Below, in pieces: positions 52,563-61,317 of a DNA stretch of 64,000 nucleotides. The notes below the pieces were generated by a model. The model did not search any database. It was not told the DNA's origin and saw nothing but the letters and a program-made list of their open reading frames with translations. Positions within the stretch are counted from its first letter, which is position 1, and every line of letters begins with the position of its first letter. The translations under genes were made by a program, and so were the position numbers. Location of the stretch: contig NZ_JAPEVI010000003.1 of assembly GCF_026240905.1 (NCBI RefSeq), positions 2,728,001 through 2,792,000 of the forward strand, read 5' to 3'. Source of the stretch: Roseibium salinum. Its GTDB lineage: Bacteria; Pseudomonadota; Alphaproteobacteria; Rhizobiales; Stappiaceae.

Positions 52563-53750
52563 ATGAACGAGATCCTGTTTGACTTGAGCGGCCGTCCGGT
52601 GACGGTTCTGGAAACCGCAATTGCGGGCGGGCTGATGCTGCTCGTGCTGATTTTCTGGCTGGTGCTGAAAACCGTCCGCGAAATCCGGCTGCGCGCGGAA
52701 ACCGATACGGCGGCGGCGGAACGCATTCACGAGCTGGAAAGCCATCTGTCCCAGCTTCTGAAATCCCAGGGCGAAATGACCGGGCGGATGCAGACCATGG
52801 CGGAAGTCTTCGGGTCCCGGCAATCCGACATGATGCGCTCGGTCAACGAGCGCCTGGACGGCATGGGCCACAAGCTCGGCCTGTCCATGTCCGATACCAG
52901 CAAGCAGACCCAGGAGAGCCTGCGCCACCTGCATGAACGGCTGGCCATTATCGACCGGGCGCAGCGCACGATAACCGACCTTTCCGGCCAGGTGGGCCAG
53001 CTCCAGGCAATCCTTTCCAACAAACAGACCCGCGGCGCCTTCGGCCAGGGGCGGATGGAAGCGATCATCCAGGACCAGATGGCGCCGAGCACCTATTCCT
53101 TTCAAGGGGTGCTATCCAACAACAGCCGGCCGGACTGCCTGATTCACCTTCCCAACGGCGCGCCCTCGCTTGCGATTGACGCCAAGTTTCCCCTGGAAGC
53201 CTTCAACCTGCTGCGCAACGCGGAATCGGACGACCAGCTGAAATACGCCCAGGCTCAGTTCCGCAAGGACTTCAGCAAGCATATCCAGGATATAAGCGAG
53301 AAATACCTTCTTCCCGGAGAGACGCAGGACACGGCATTCCTGTTCGTGCCGTCGGAAAGCGTCTTTGCGGAGCTGAACGAAAAGTTCGAGGACCTGGTGC
53401 AGAAGTCGCATCGGGCGCGGGTCGTCATCGTTTCACCCTCCCTGTTGATGCTTTCCATCCAGGTGATCCAGTCCGTGCTGCGCGATGCCAAGATGCGCGA
53501 GCAGGCGCACCTCATCCAGGCAGAGGTCGGCCATCTGATCTCCGACGTCAGCCGGCTCAACGACCGTGTCGGCAAACTGCAGTCCCATTTCACGCAGGCC
53601 AACAAGGACATCGACCAGATCCTGATCTCCACCGACAAGATCTCCAAGCGCAGCCGCAAGATCGAGGATCTGGAGCTTGGCGAGCTCGAAGGATCTCGCG
53701 AAGAAGGGTCCCAGGCGGAGGAGCCGCTGCCGCTGGCATCGAAGGCCTGA
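52563..53750 (+). CDS. rmuC: DNA recombination protein RmuC
   Basis: About 395 residues from ATG 52563 (MNEILFDLSGRPVTVLETAI). One N-terminal membrane helix (about 20-38) is followed by a coiled coil (about 45-155). The RmuC nuclease-like core then follows (GAFGQGRMEAIIQDQMAPST, LAIDAKFPLEAFNLL, DTAFLFVPSESVFAEL). The G-x-x-G-E/R and DAKFP motifs are the family hallmarks and belong to a PD-(D/E)XK-like fold. RmuC limits inversions between short repeats. Its position opposite def is typical of rhizobia. Confidence 0.94.
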   Translation: MNEILFDLSGRPVTVLETAIAGGLMLLVLIFWLVLKTVREIRLRAETDTAAAERIHELESHLSQLLKSQGEMTGRMQTMAEVFGSRQSDMMRSVNERLDGMGHKLGLSMSDTSKQTQESLRHLHERLAIIDRAQRTITDLSGQVGQLQAILSNKQTRGAFGQGRMEAIIQDQMAPSTYSFQGVLSNNSRPDCLIHLPNGAPSLAIDAKFPLEAFNLLRNAESDDQLKYAQAQFRKDFSKHIQDISEKYLLPGETQDTAFLFVPSESVFAELNEKFEDLVQKSHRARVVIVSPSLLMLSIQVIQSVLRDAKMREQAHLIQAEVGHLISDVSRLNDRVGKLQSHFTQANKDIDQILISTDKISKRSRKIEDLELGELEGSREEGSQAEEPLPLASKA

Positions 53751-53800
53751 CCGGCCTCGCCGATCAACGCCTCATGAGAATGGATCTGCGTTCCGCGGTT

Positions 53801-54676
53801 CTAGGCTGGCGCTTTCAACCGCCGCGCCCTTGTGATTGCGCCCCATTCGCTCGCGGCAATCCGCTCGATCGCCCGATCAAGCGGTTCATGGGCGACGGTC
53901 ATGGTGAAACCGTTGGCGTGTACCAGCTTGTTCGCTCCGGCGATGATGCCGACATGGCCCTTCCAGAAAAGCAGATCGCCCCGTTTCAACGCGGATGGAT
54001 CGTCATGGGGTATCTCCTCGCCGGCCTCCGCCTCCTGCATGTCGCTGTCCCGCGGCACATCGATCCCGCCTGTCTGGGCGGCAAGCTGGACCAGGGCGGA
54101 ACAATCCAGGCCAATGCTTGAACGCCCGCCCCAGAGATAAGGCGTTCCGAGCAGTTCTTCCGCAACCAGGACCCAGTCCTCTTCCCGGGTTTCGACCGGT
54201 ACGAGATGCCTGGCGGCCACGGCGGATCCATCGTTGAGAATTGCGTATGTCAGGCCGCGGGTCTCCGTCTCGCCCGTGACGGTGACCTTGGACCCCAGGG
54301 ACAACAGGTCGAGCGGCGGGAATTTCAGATCCGGCACCGGATAACGGTACGTGCGCAGTGCGCGCACCCGGTGGGTCGCCGCCGTTACCGGACCCAGCCC
54401 GCCCGAGGAGAACCAGCCGACATATCCGTCGGTATCCAGTTGCCCCCAGGCCCAGCCTTCCGGCGTTTGCTCGTAGACGGTCAGCCATTCGCCGCGCAAG
54501 GCTTCCGTGTCGATCGACCTGTCGGCGCGCGGTTCCGGGCGGATCGGCAGGCGGTCGGCGATCACCTGAAACACTTCGCCCTCCACAAACCGTGCGGCCT
54601 CTGCCCGGCCTTCATAGTCGATGGCGGCAAGATCGGCACGAACCGGATGGCGGCGGCGGTCAAGGGATTGGGACAT
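53801..54676 (-). CDS. NlpC/P60 cell-wall hydrolase with SH3-like domains
   Basis: About 291 residues from ATG 54676 (MSQSLDRRRHPVRADLAAID). Two bacterial SH3-like regions (about 45-180; GEWLTVYEQTPEGWAWGQLD) precede an NlpC/P60 domain. The catalytic Cys is in GGRSSIGLDCSALVQLAAQT, the His in FWKGHVGIIAGANKLVHANG. It resembles dipeptidyl-peptidase VI-type enzymes that cleave gamma-D-Glu-diaminopimelate bonds. No signal peptide is evident, so it may act on recycled muropeptides in the cytoplasm. It lies 34 bp behind the MarR gene and close to a leucyl aminopeptidase, a recurrent alphaproteobacterial pairing. Confidence 0.9.
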   Translation of the reverse strand: MSQSLDRRRHPVRADLAAIDYEGRAEAARFVEGEVFQVIADRLPIRPEPRADRSIDTEALRGEWLTVYEQTPEGWAWGQLDTDGYVGWFSSGGLGPVTAATHRVRALRTYRYPVPDLKFPPLDLLSLGSKVTVTGETETRGLTYAILNDGSAVAARHLVPVETREEDWVLVAEELLGTPYLWGGRSSIGLDCSALVQLAAQTGGIDVPRDSDMQEAEAGEEIPHDDPSALKRGDLLFWKGHVGIIAGANKLVHANGFTMTVAHEPLDRAIERIAASEWGAITRARRLKAPA

Positions 54677-54710
54677 GTTCGAACTCGGATCCAGACGTTC
54701 AGCACAGGTG

Positions 54711-55061
54711 TCAACGCGGCAGTTCCCCGGCCTTCTTGGCCACGAGATCGCCAAGCTGCTCCAGATACAGCGCACCATCAACCGTGCGGGTGATGATCAC
54801 GTTGCGTTTGTCGGCTTCGTCGCGCTTGCGCGACAGGAGCCGCAGACTGCCGAGCGTGTCAAGCGCCCGGGTGATGGCCGGCTTGGTGACGTTCAGTTTG
54901 GCGGCGAGACCGCGGACCGTGTGAGGGGGCGGCTCCAGATAAACCGTCAGGAGAATCGTCATCTGGCGCGCGGACAGATCCTGATCGCTGTCGCGCACCA
55001 GTGCCAGATTCACCTCATGCATCAGTTTCAGCGCCTGAGAGGCGCGCATTTCGACAGCCAT
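54711..55061 (-). CDS. MarR-type winged-helix regulator
   Basis: The protein has 116 residues. A compact winged helix covers most of it: QDLSARQMTILLTVYLEP, then the recognition region VRGLAAKLNVTKPAITRALD, and the wing LLSRKRDEADKRNVIITRTV. The D-x-R-[DS]-x-R element of the MarR wing appears as DEADKRN. It is shorter than usual for MarR at both ends. It is sandwiched between a leucyl aminopeptidase and an NlpC/P60 gene on the same strand and may regulate this peptide-processing cluster. Confidence 0.85.
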   Translation of the reverse strand: MAVEMRASQALKLMHEVNLALVRDSDQDLSARQMTILLTVYLEPPPHTVRGLAAKLNVTKPAITRALDTLGSLRLLSRKRDEADKRNVIITRTVDGALYLEQLGDLVAKKAGELPR

Positions 55062-55121
55062 GGATCAGCCGGTTCCCGCCATTTACCACCGCCATCGAAC
55101 CACAAAAACGTTTCGGAGCCG

Positions 55122-56513
55122 TTACGCCTTGAAACGCTCCGAAACCAGGTCGAACAGGCAGCGGATCCCCTGTGCCTCGCCGCCGGCCGGTTTGCCGGGC
55201 TTTTCGATGGGCGTCCAGCCGAAAATGTCGAAATGGACCCAGCTCTGCGCATTCTCGACAAAGCGGGACAGGAACAGGGCGGCCGTGACGGATCCGGCAA
55301 ACCCTGCGCCGGACGTGTTGATATGGTTGATGTCCGCCACCTTGCTGTCGAGATATTTCATATAGGGCTGCCAGAGCGGCAGGCGCCACAGCGGATCGCT
55401 GGCGGCTTCGGCCATCACGGCAATGTCTTCGGCCAGTTCCTCGTCGTTGGTGTAATAGGGTGGCAGATCCGGCCCGAGGGCGACACGGGCTGCGCCCGTC
55501 AGGGTCGCCATGTCGACCAGCAACTCCGGGCTTTCTTCATCGGCCAGGGCAAGCGCATCGGCCAGCACCAGCCGCCCTTCAGCATCCGTGTTGCCGATTT
55601 CGACACTCAGCCCCTTTCGGCTGGCCAGAATGTCTCCCGGACGGAAGGCGCTGCCGGAGACGGCGTTTTCGACGCACGGGACGATCACCCGGAGGCGCAC
55701 CGGCAATCCGGCCGCCATGATCATCGAGGCAAGGCCCAGAACATTGGCCGCGCCGCCCATGTCCTTCTTCATGAGCGCCATGGACGAGCCGGGCTTCAGG
55801 TTGAGACCGCCGGTGTCGAAGATCACGCCCTTGCCGACCAGGGTGATTTTCGGATCGCTTTCCCTGCCCCAGGAAAAATCGGCCAGTCGGGGCGCGCGCG
55901 AACTCGCCCGGCCGACCGCATGAACCATCGGAAAGTTGCGGTCGAGCAGATCATCGCCGGTAATGATCGCTCCGCTGCCGCCATGGGCCGCGAAGAGGTT
56001 TTCAATCTCTGCAGCCAGTTCCTCCGGACCAAGGTCGTTTGCCGGCGTATTGATGAGATCCCGGGCGAGCCTGACACCGTCCAGAATGATTGCGAGCCTG
56101 TCCAGGTCGACATCATCGCCGACGGCAAGCCGGCGCTTCTTGTCTTTGTTGTCTCCTGGGGCGAGATAGCGGTCGAAGACATAGGCAGAGAGCGCAAACC
56201 CGAGCGCTGCCTGCGCCTGATCCGGAAACCTGTCCGCCAGGTGGTAGTCCCCGGCCGGCAGGGCGGTCGCAAGGCTGCCGAGCGCAAAGGGCTGCGGCAG
56301 GCCGTCGTCTTCGACCCCGAAAAGCACCGCGGCCCCGCTCACGCCGGGGACAAGCTGGTAGGTCGAGGGCTTGCCCGTGAACTCGTTTATGTCGCACCAG
56401 TTTTTCGCCGCGCCTCCAAGGCCGGAGAGGACCTCCGCCAGAGTGGCTTCAGTGACGGCAAAAATGGGAGTGGAATCGGATACGCCGCTTTTGCGGACCA
56501 GGCACTCACGCAC
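55122..56513 (-). CDS. M17-family leucyl aminopeptidase
   Basis: About 463 residues using GTG 56513, chosen because an ACGGAG box lies 8 bases upstream. ATG codons at 56600 and 56648 would add 29 and 45 unconserved residues. The catalytic domain has the two-zinc motifs: Lys and Asp in VGKGVIFDTGGLNLKPGSSM and KKDMGGAANVLG, and the family signature NTDAEGRLVLADAL. It removes N-terminal residues from peptides, here perhaps products of the neighbouring NlpC/P60 enzyme. The N-terminal domain is diverged from E. coli PepA, so I do not use that symbol. Confidence 0.9.
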   Translation of the reverse strand: MRECLVRKSGVSDSTPIFAVTEATLAEVLSGLGGAAKNWCDINEFTGKPSTYQLVPGVSGAAVLFGVEDDGLPQPFALGSLATALPAGDYHLADRFPDQAQAALGFALSAYVFDRYLAPGDNKDKKRRLAVGDDVDLDRLAIILDGVRLARDLINTPANDLGPEELAAEIENLFAAHGGSGAIITGDDLLDRNFPMVHAVGRASSRAPRLADFSWGRESDPKITLVGKGVIFDTGGLNLKPGSSMALMKKDMGGAANVLGLASMIMAAGLPVRLRVIVPCVENAVSGSAFRPGDILASRKGLSVEIGNTDAEGRLVLADALALADEESPELLVDMATLTGAARVALGPDLPPYYTNDEELAEDIAVMAEAASDPLWRLPLWQPYMKYLDSKVADINHINTSGAGFAGSVTAALFLSRFVENAQSWVHFDIFGWTPIEKPGKPAGGEAQGIRCLFDLVSERFKA

Positions 56514-56715
56514 GGGAAATACTCCGTTGGAAATGGGAATCAGCGGCCACCAGCTTAGCCGCGCCGCACCAGGACGCAACAGGACAGAAGGCAAGGCCAT
56601 CCCCTGCTCATCGCCCGTTTTTCGCAATTCGCAAGGCCGCTTAACCAAGCATTAGGGTTAATTATCTATTTCTCTAGGGAACACGACAAAGCTGCGGACA
56701 ACAAGGATGTTGAAG

Positions 56716-57495
56716 ATGCAAGCCCCCGGAACCCGTTCTGTCTCAAGACGCAACCGTCTCGCCTCGACGCTGATGGCCGTGACCGCGCTTGCTCTTGTCA
56801 CAGGCTGCGCATCCAACAAATCCAATACCGGAACCCACTCGCCGGCCTACAACACCAATTACACGGCGCCCGGGTCCCGCGAAGCTCTCGCGGAGATCTC
56901 CAAATGGTCGAAAGCCTATGAGAACGACCGCAAGAATCGCACGGCCATTCTCGGCTACGCCAATGCGCTGACCCAGAATGGACAGATGCCGCAGGCGATG
57001 GCCGTCTTGCGGGCCGGCGTGATCTCACATTCCAAAGACCGGGAAATCGCATCAGCCTACGGCAAGGTGCTTGCCATGAACGGCCGTTTCGAAGAGGCCG
57101 TCAACGTCCTTCAGCGCGCCCAGCAGCCGGATCTGCCGGACTGGAGGCTGATGTCGGCGGAGGCGGCGATCTACGATCAGGTCGGCGATCATCCGAAGGC
57201 GCGCAGCCTCTACAAGCAGGCTCTCAAGATCGCCCCCGAGGAGCCGTCGCTTCTCAACAATCTCGGCCTGTCCTATCTCCTGTCCAACGAACTGCCGGAT
57301 GCCGAATACACATTGCGGCAGGCGGCTAGCCTGCCGGGCGCCGACAGCCGCGTGCGCCAGAACCTCGCTCTCGTTCTGGGCATTCAGGGCAAGTATGACG
57401 AAGCGATCCAGGTGGCTCAGGCGGAGCTCGATCCTCAGCAGGCGAAGGCCAACATCGCCTATCTGCAAGCGATGATGCAAAACCGCCAGGGCTGA
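56716..57495 (+). CDS. tadD: Tad pilus assembly lipoprotein TadD (TPR protein)
   Basis: About 259 residues from ATG 56716, 9 bases after an AAGG box; an ATG at 56707 lies too close to it. A signal with lipobox (MAVTALALVTGC-AS) predicts a lipoprotein. At least five tetratricopeptide repeats follow (for example FEEAVNVLQRAQ, HPKARSLYKQALKIAPEEPS, YDEAIQVAQAEL). TadD is the pilotin-like factor for secretin assembly in the Tad system. It is on the opposite strand to the other tad genes and converges on tadC, separated by a 21-bp perfect hairpin. Confidence 0.9.
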   Translation: MQAPGTRSVSRRNRLASTLMAVTALALVTGCASNKSNTGTHSPAYNTNYTAPGSREALAEISKWSKAYENDRKNRTAILGYANALTQNGQMPQAMAVLRAGVISHSKDREIASAYGKVLAMNGRFEEAVNVLQRAQQPDLPDWRLMSAEAAIYDQVGDHPKARSLYKQALKIAPEEPSLLNNLGLSYLLSNELPDAEYTLRQAASLPGADSRVRQNLALVLGIQGKYDEAIQVAQAELDPQQAKANIAYLQAMMQNRQG

Positions 57496-57513
57496 CGACA
57501 ATCTTCCTCACTT

Positions 57514-57560
57514 CAAAACGCGTCAGGCGGGTGATGACCTCACCCGCCTGACGCGTTTTG
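57514..57560. terminator. 21-bp perfect hairpin, probable bidirectional terminator of tadD
   Basis: Bases 57514-57534 and 57540-57560 are exact inverted copies around a TGACC loop, with four A residues entering and four T residues leaving the stem. It starts 19 bases after the tadD stop and lies about 200 bases beyond the tadC stop. Confidence 0.75.
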
Positions 57561-57757
57561 AACGGACAATTTAGTCCGATGGTTTGCTTCGACCGATATG
57601 CCGGAGGGAGTTCTTCCCGCCGTTGAAACCGAATCGCTTCAAGAGCGCATCTGACCTGAGCCAGGGGTGCGTCAGTCAAGCGGCGCTATCGTGCCGATGG
57701 ACCGGAGGATTTTGGCCCTCCCGCAATCGATCGCCTGCAGCGCCTCGCGCGTGCAAA

Positions 57758-58741
57758 TTATTGGGATCCGAACGCGTCGATCACCTGCATGACGGCAGGA
57801 CCCATGATGACGAAGAACAGCACCGGCAGGAAGAACAGGATCATTGGGACGGTCAGCTTTGGCGGCAACGAAGCGGCCTTTTCCTCCGCCATCTGCATGC
57901 GCTGCGAGCGGGTGTCGTCGGCCATGGTGCGGAGCGCGGAGCCGACGGGCGTACCGTAGCGCTCGGCCTGAATGAGCGCCATCATTACGTTCTTCACGCC
58001 GTCGACGCCCGTCCGCTTGGCCAGGTTTTCGTATGCGGTCCGACGCTCGCTCAGGTAGGAGAGCTCCGCCGTCGTCAGGGAAATTTCCTCCGCCAGTTCA
58101 ACCGACTGGACACCCACTTCTTCCGCAACCCTTTGAAAAGCTCCTTCAATGGACATGCCCGATTCGACGCAGATCAGCATCAGATCCAGCGCGTCCGGCC
58201 AGGCCCGCTGAATGACAAGCTTGCGATTATCGATCTTGTTCTTGAGGTAAATATTCGGCATGAACGCCCCAAGGCCGGAAAGCGCAATGCAAATGCTGAT
58301 TTTTGTCAGGGCAGGCAGTGACGAAGGCAGAATCGCGAAGGCGTAGAAAAGGCTGACCAACAGGATGATTCCCGGCAAGGCAATCCGCGCCGTCAGAAAG
58401 TAGTAGAGCGGTGCCGTGCCACGGTAGCCGGCCATGCGCAGACGTTCGACCGTTGTCTCGTCCGACAGTATTTCCTTCAGGTTGAGCCGATCGACGAAGC
58501 TCTTCATCTGCGCTTTGGGTTGATTGCGCAAGGACGCCCTGGCATCGGACTGGCTGGTCTGCAACCGTGCCCTTTCCTTCGCCCGGATCTTGTCGCGTTC
58601 CAGCGCGACGGACTTCATGCGCGTCTTGAGAGCGTCGCGCGACAACAGCGGCATGACCAGGGAATAGATTGTTCCAGTGACGGCAACCATGGCAAGGAAG
58701 GCGGCGACGAACTGGCCCGATGCGAGTGTTTCGAAGTCCAT
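57758..58741 (-). CDS. tadC: Tad pilus inner-membrane protein TadC
   Basis: About 327 residues from ATG 58741 (MDFETLASGQFVAAFLAMVA). An N-terminal membrane helix, a basic cytoplasmic segment and the T2SS-F domain follow (PDALDLMLICVESGMSIEGA, QRVAEEVGVQSVELAEEISL), with further helices at the C-terminus (FFLPVLFFVIMGPAVM). TadC pairs with TadB as the inner-membrane platform of the Flp/Tad pilus machine. It begins 10 bases after the tadB stop and is the last gene of the minus-strand run. Confidence 0.94.
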   Translation of the reverse strand: MDFETLASGQFVAAFLAMVAVTGTIYSLVMPLLSRDALKTRMKSVALERDKIRAKERARLQTSQSDARASLRNQPKAQMKSFVDRLNLKEILSDETTVERLRMAGYRGTAPLYYFLTARIALPGIILLVSLFYAFAILPSSLPALTKISICIALSGLGAFMPNIYLKNKIDNRKLVIQRAWPDALDLMLICVESGMSIEGAFQRVAEEVGVQSVELAEEISLTTAELSYLSERRTAYENLAKRTGVDGVKNVMMALIQAERYGTPVGSALRTMADDTRSQRMQMAEEKAASLPPKLTVPMILFFLPVLFFVIMGPAVMQVIDAFGSQ

Positions 58742-58751
58742 GCTGCGTCCC

Positions 58752-59768
58752 CTAGAAATCAAAATTGATCATGGACCGCATGACCATTATGCCGACGAAC
58801 ATCCAGAAAAGGCATCCGCCAATGATGATGTTGCCCGCAGTCGTGGTGAACAGCAGCATGATGTAGTCCGGGGCGATGAAGAACATGATGCCGCCCACGG
58901 CAAATGGCAGACAGCCGATGATGGCAGCCGACGATTTGGCTTCCGCACTCAGGGCTTTGATCTTGGCTTTCATGGCCTTGCGCCCGCGCAGCACCTTCGA
59001 CAGGTTGCCCAAAGCCTCGGCGAGACCGCCCCCGGCCTTTTGCTGGATCGCGACTACAATTGCAAAAAAGTTCGCCTCTGCCACCGGCACCCGATCCGGC
59101 AGCCGCGAGACTGCCTCGGAAAGAGAAAGGCCCATGACCTGGGTTTCGGTAATCTTGCGGAACTCCGTTGCGACAGGTTCGGATGCCTCACGCGCGACCA
59201 CCTTGATGCAGTCGCTCAAGGGCAGGCCGGCCTTCACCCCGCGCACGATGATATCCACGCCATTGGGAAGCTCGTTCAGAAACGCATTGAAGCGGCGCTT
59301 GCGCTTGGACGCCACATACCAGCGCGGAAAGCCCAACCCGCCTGCGAATGCAAAACCAGCCGCAATCAGCAGATTTCCGGCAAAGAAGCCGATTACCAGA
59401 AAAACAAGCCCACAGATGATGCTGAAGATGACGAAGTGCTTCATTTGCCATTCGAGGCCTGCCTGCACCATCAGGACCTTCAAGGAAACCTTCTTCTGCT
59501 TGTCCTGCTTGGCCTTCTGGCGCTCCTCGAAGTCCTTCAGTTGGTCCTGAATGGAGCGTTTGCGGCGGTCGGTATCGCGCAGTTGATTGCGCTGTTTCTC
59601 GTTCTTGGGCCGAGCGGAGACCGCCTGCAGGCGCTGGTCACGCCGCTTCGTTCCCGACAGAGACGGCTGAAACAGGCTGTAGATGACGCCGCCTACGGCA
59701 AGCATCACCAGGGCCGCGACGGCGAACCCTGTGATCTGTGGGGTGAGAAAGTCTTCCATTCCGGACAT
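58752..59768 (-). CDS. tadB: Tad pilus inner-membrane protein TadB
   Basis: 338 residues (ATG 59768; a second ATG 3 codons in is possible). An N-terminal helix is followed by a long basic coiled segment rich in Lys and Gln (about 75-95), membrane helices (about 110-150) and the T2SS-F domain with NGVDIIVRGVKAGLPLSDCI and AVSRLPDRVPVAEANFFAIV. It forms the pilus platform with TadC and transmits movement from the TadA ATPase. It starts 7 bases after the tadA stop. Confidence 0.94.
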   Translation of the reverse strand: MSGMEDFLTPQITGFAVAALVMLAVGGVIYSLFQPSLSGTKRRDQRLQAVSARPKNEKQRNQLRDTDRRKRSIQDQLKDFEERQKAKQDKQKKVSLKVLMVQAGLEWQMKHFVIFSIICGLVFLVIGFFAGNLLIAAGFAFAGGLGFPRWYVASKRKRRFNAFLNELPNGVDIIVRGVKAGLPLSDCIKVVAREASEPVATEFRKITETQVMGLSLSEAVSRLPDRVPVAEANFFAIVVAIQQKAGGGLAEALGNLSKVLRGRKAMKAKIKALSAEAKSSAAIIGCLPFAVGGIMFFIAPDYIMLLFTTTAGNIIIGGCLFWMFVGIMVMRSMINFDF

Positions 59769-59775
59769 TTAGGGC

Positions 59776-61287
59776 TCAATCCGCTGCGTATTCGGGCATC
59801 TCTGACGCATCCAGCGCTTGGGCCAGACGCACCTCCTCGTTGAAGTATCTTGCACGCTCCCAGAATTTCGGCCGGCCGATGCCGGTGGAGCGGTGGCGTC
59901 CGATGATCCGCCCGTTCGGGTCTTCGCCTACGATGTCGTAAAGGAAGACGTCCTGCGTTGTGATGATGTCGCCTTCCATCCCCATGACTTCGGTGACATG
60001 GGTGATCCGCCGGGAACCATCACGCAGGCGTGCGGCCTGAACGACAACATCGATCGACGACACGATCATTTCCCGAAGGGTCCGGGAGGGAAGCGAGAAG
60101 CCGCCCATGGTTATCATGGATTCAAGTCGCGATAGTGCTTCGCGCGGAGAGTTGGCGTGCAGCGTGCCCATCGATCCGTCGTGACCCGTGTTCATCGCCT
60201 GAAGCAGGTCGAAGGCCTCCGGGCCACGCACTTCGCCCACGATGATCCGCTCGGGACGCATGCGGAGACAGTTCTTCACCAGATCGCGCATGGTGATCTC
60301 GCCTTCACCCTCAAGGTTTGGCGGACGCGTTTCAAGCCGGACGACATGGGGCTGCTGCAGCTGGAGTTCCGCAGAGTCCTCGCAGGTGATGATGCGTTCG
60401 GTGTTTTCGATATAGGCCGTCAGACAATTCAACAAGGTCGTCTTGCCCGAACCCGTACCGCCGGAGATCAGAACGTTACAGCGGGAGCGGCCGATGATCT
60501 GCAGGATCGTCGCCCCTTCCGGGGTGATCGAGCCGTATTTCACCAACTGGTCCAGGGTCAGCTTGTCGCGCTTGAACTTACGGATGGTGAGTGCGGGACC
60601 GTCGATGGCCAGCGGCGGCGCGATCACGTTGACGCGTGAGCCGTCCGGCAGGCGGGCGTCGCAGATCGGGCTTGAATCGTCGACGCGCCGTCCGACCTGG
60701 CTCACAATCCGCTGGCAGATGTTCATCAATTGGGCGTTGTCGCGAAAGGCCACGGCGGTCTGCTCCACCTTGCCCTGCGTCTCGATATAGACGGTGTGGG
60801 CGCCATTCACCATGATATCGGCAATGTCGTCGCGCGCGAGCAGCGGCTCCAGCGGCCCGTATCCCAGAACGTCGTTACAAATGTCCTCAAGCAGATCTTC
60901 CTGCTCGGAAATCGACATGACGACATTTTTCAGGGAGATGATGTCATTGACGACATCGCGGATTTCGTCCCGCGCGTCTTCCGCGTCGAGCCGGGCCAGT
61001 TGCGCCAGATCGATCGCTTCCACCAGCGCGCTGAAGATCTGCGCCTTGGTTTCGTAATATTCGTTGTTTTTCTTCCGCGGCGCAGGCGCCGACGGCGGCG
61101 GGTCCTGCACAGGTGGCGGTGCCGCAGGTGCGGCCGGCTTCGGGGGCTCGACCCGGACCTGCGGCGCCGACTGTTCGTCGGCACCGGTGGTTGGTTCTTC
61201 CGGCGCAGGCCTATCCTGCAGCCCCGGCAAGTCTCCTGGCCGGATGGTCTGGGCACCAGACGATGAACTGCCGCGTCTTCCAAACAT
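59776..61287 (-). CDS. cpaF: Tad pilus ATPase TadA/CpaF
   Basis: The protein has 503 residues. A Pro/Ala-rich linker (about 15-75) is followed by an N-terminal domain with [20 protein letters not shown]. The ATPase then has Walker [15 protein letters not shown], Asp and His boxes ([40 protein letters not shown]) and the [16 protein letters not shown] region. It is the hexameric motor that drives Flp pilus extension, and in Caulobacter also retraction. It lies between tadZ and tadB. Confidence 0.96.
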   Translation of the reverse strand: MFGRRGSSSSGAQTIRPGDLPGLQDRPAPEEPTTGADEQSAPQVRVEPPKPAAPAAPPPVQDPPPSAPAPRKKNNEYYETKAQIFSALVEAIDLAQLARLDAEDARDEIRDVVNDIISLKNVVMSISEQEDLLEDICNDVLGYGPLEPLLARDDIADIMVNGAHTVYIETQGKVEQTAVAFRDNAQLMNICQRIVSQVGRRVDDSSPICDARLPDGSRVNVIAPPLAIDGPALTIRKFKRDKLTLDQLVKYGSITPEGATILQIIGRSRCNVLISGGTGSGKTTLLNCLTAYIENTERIITCEDSAELQLQQPHVVRLETRPPNLEGEGEITMRDLVKNCLRMRPERIIVGEVRGPEAFDLLQAMNTGHDGSMGTLHANSPREALSRLESMITMGGFSLPSRTLREMIVSSIDVVVQAARLRDGSRRITHVTEVMGMEGDIITTQDVFLYDIVGEDPNGRIIGRHRSTGIGRPKFWERARYFNEEVRLAQALDASEMPEYAAD

Positions 61288-61317
61288 AACGAACTATCTG
61301 CTCCGCTAAAGAACCGG

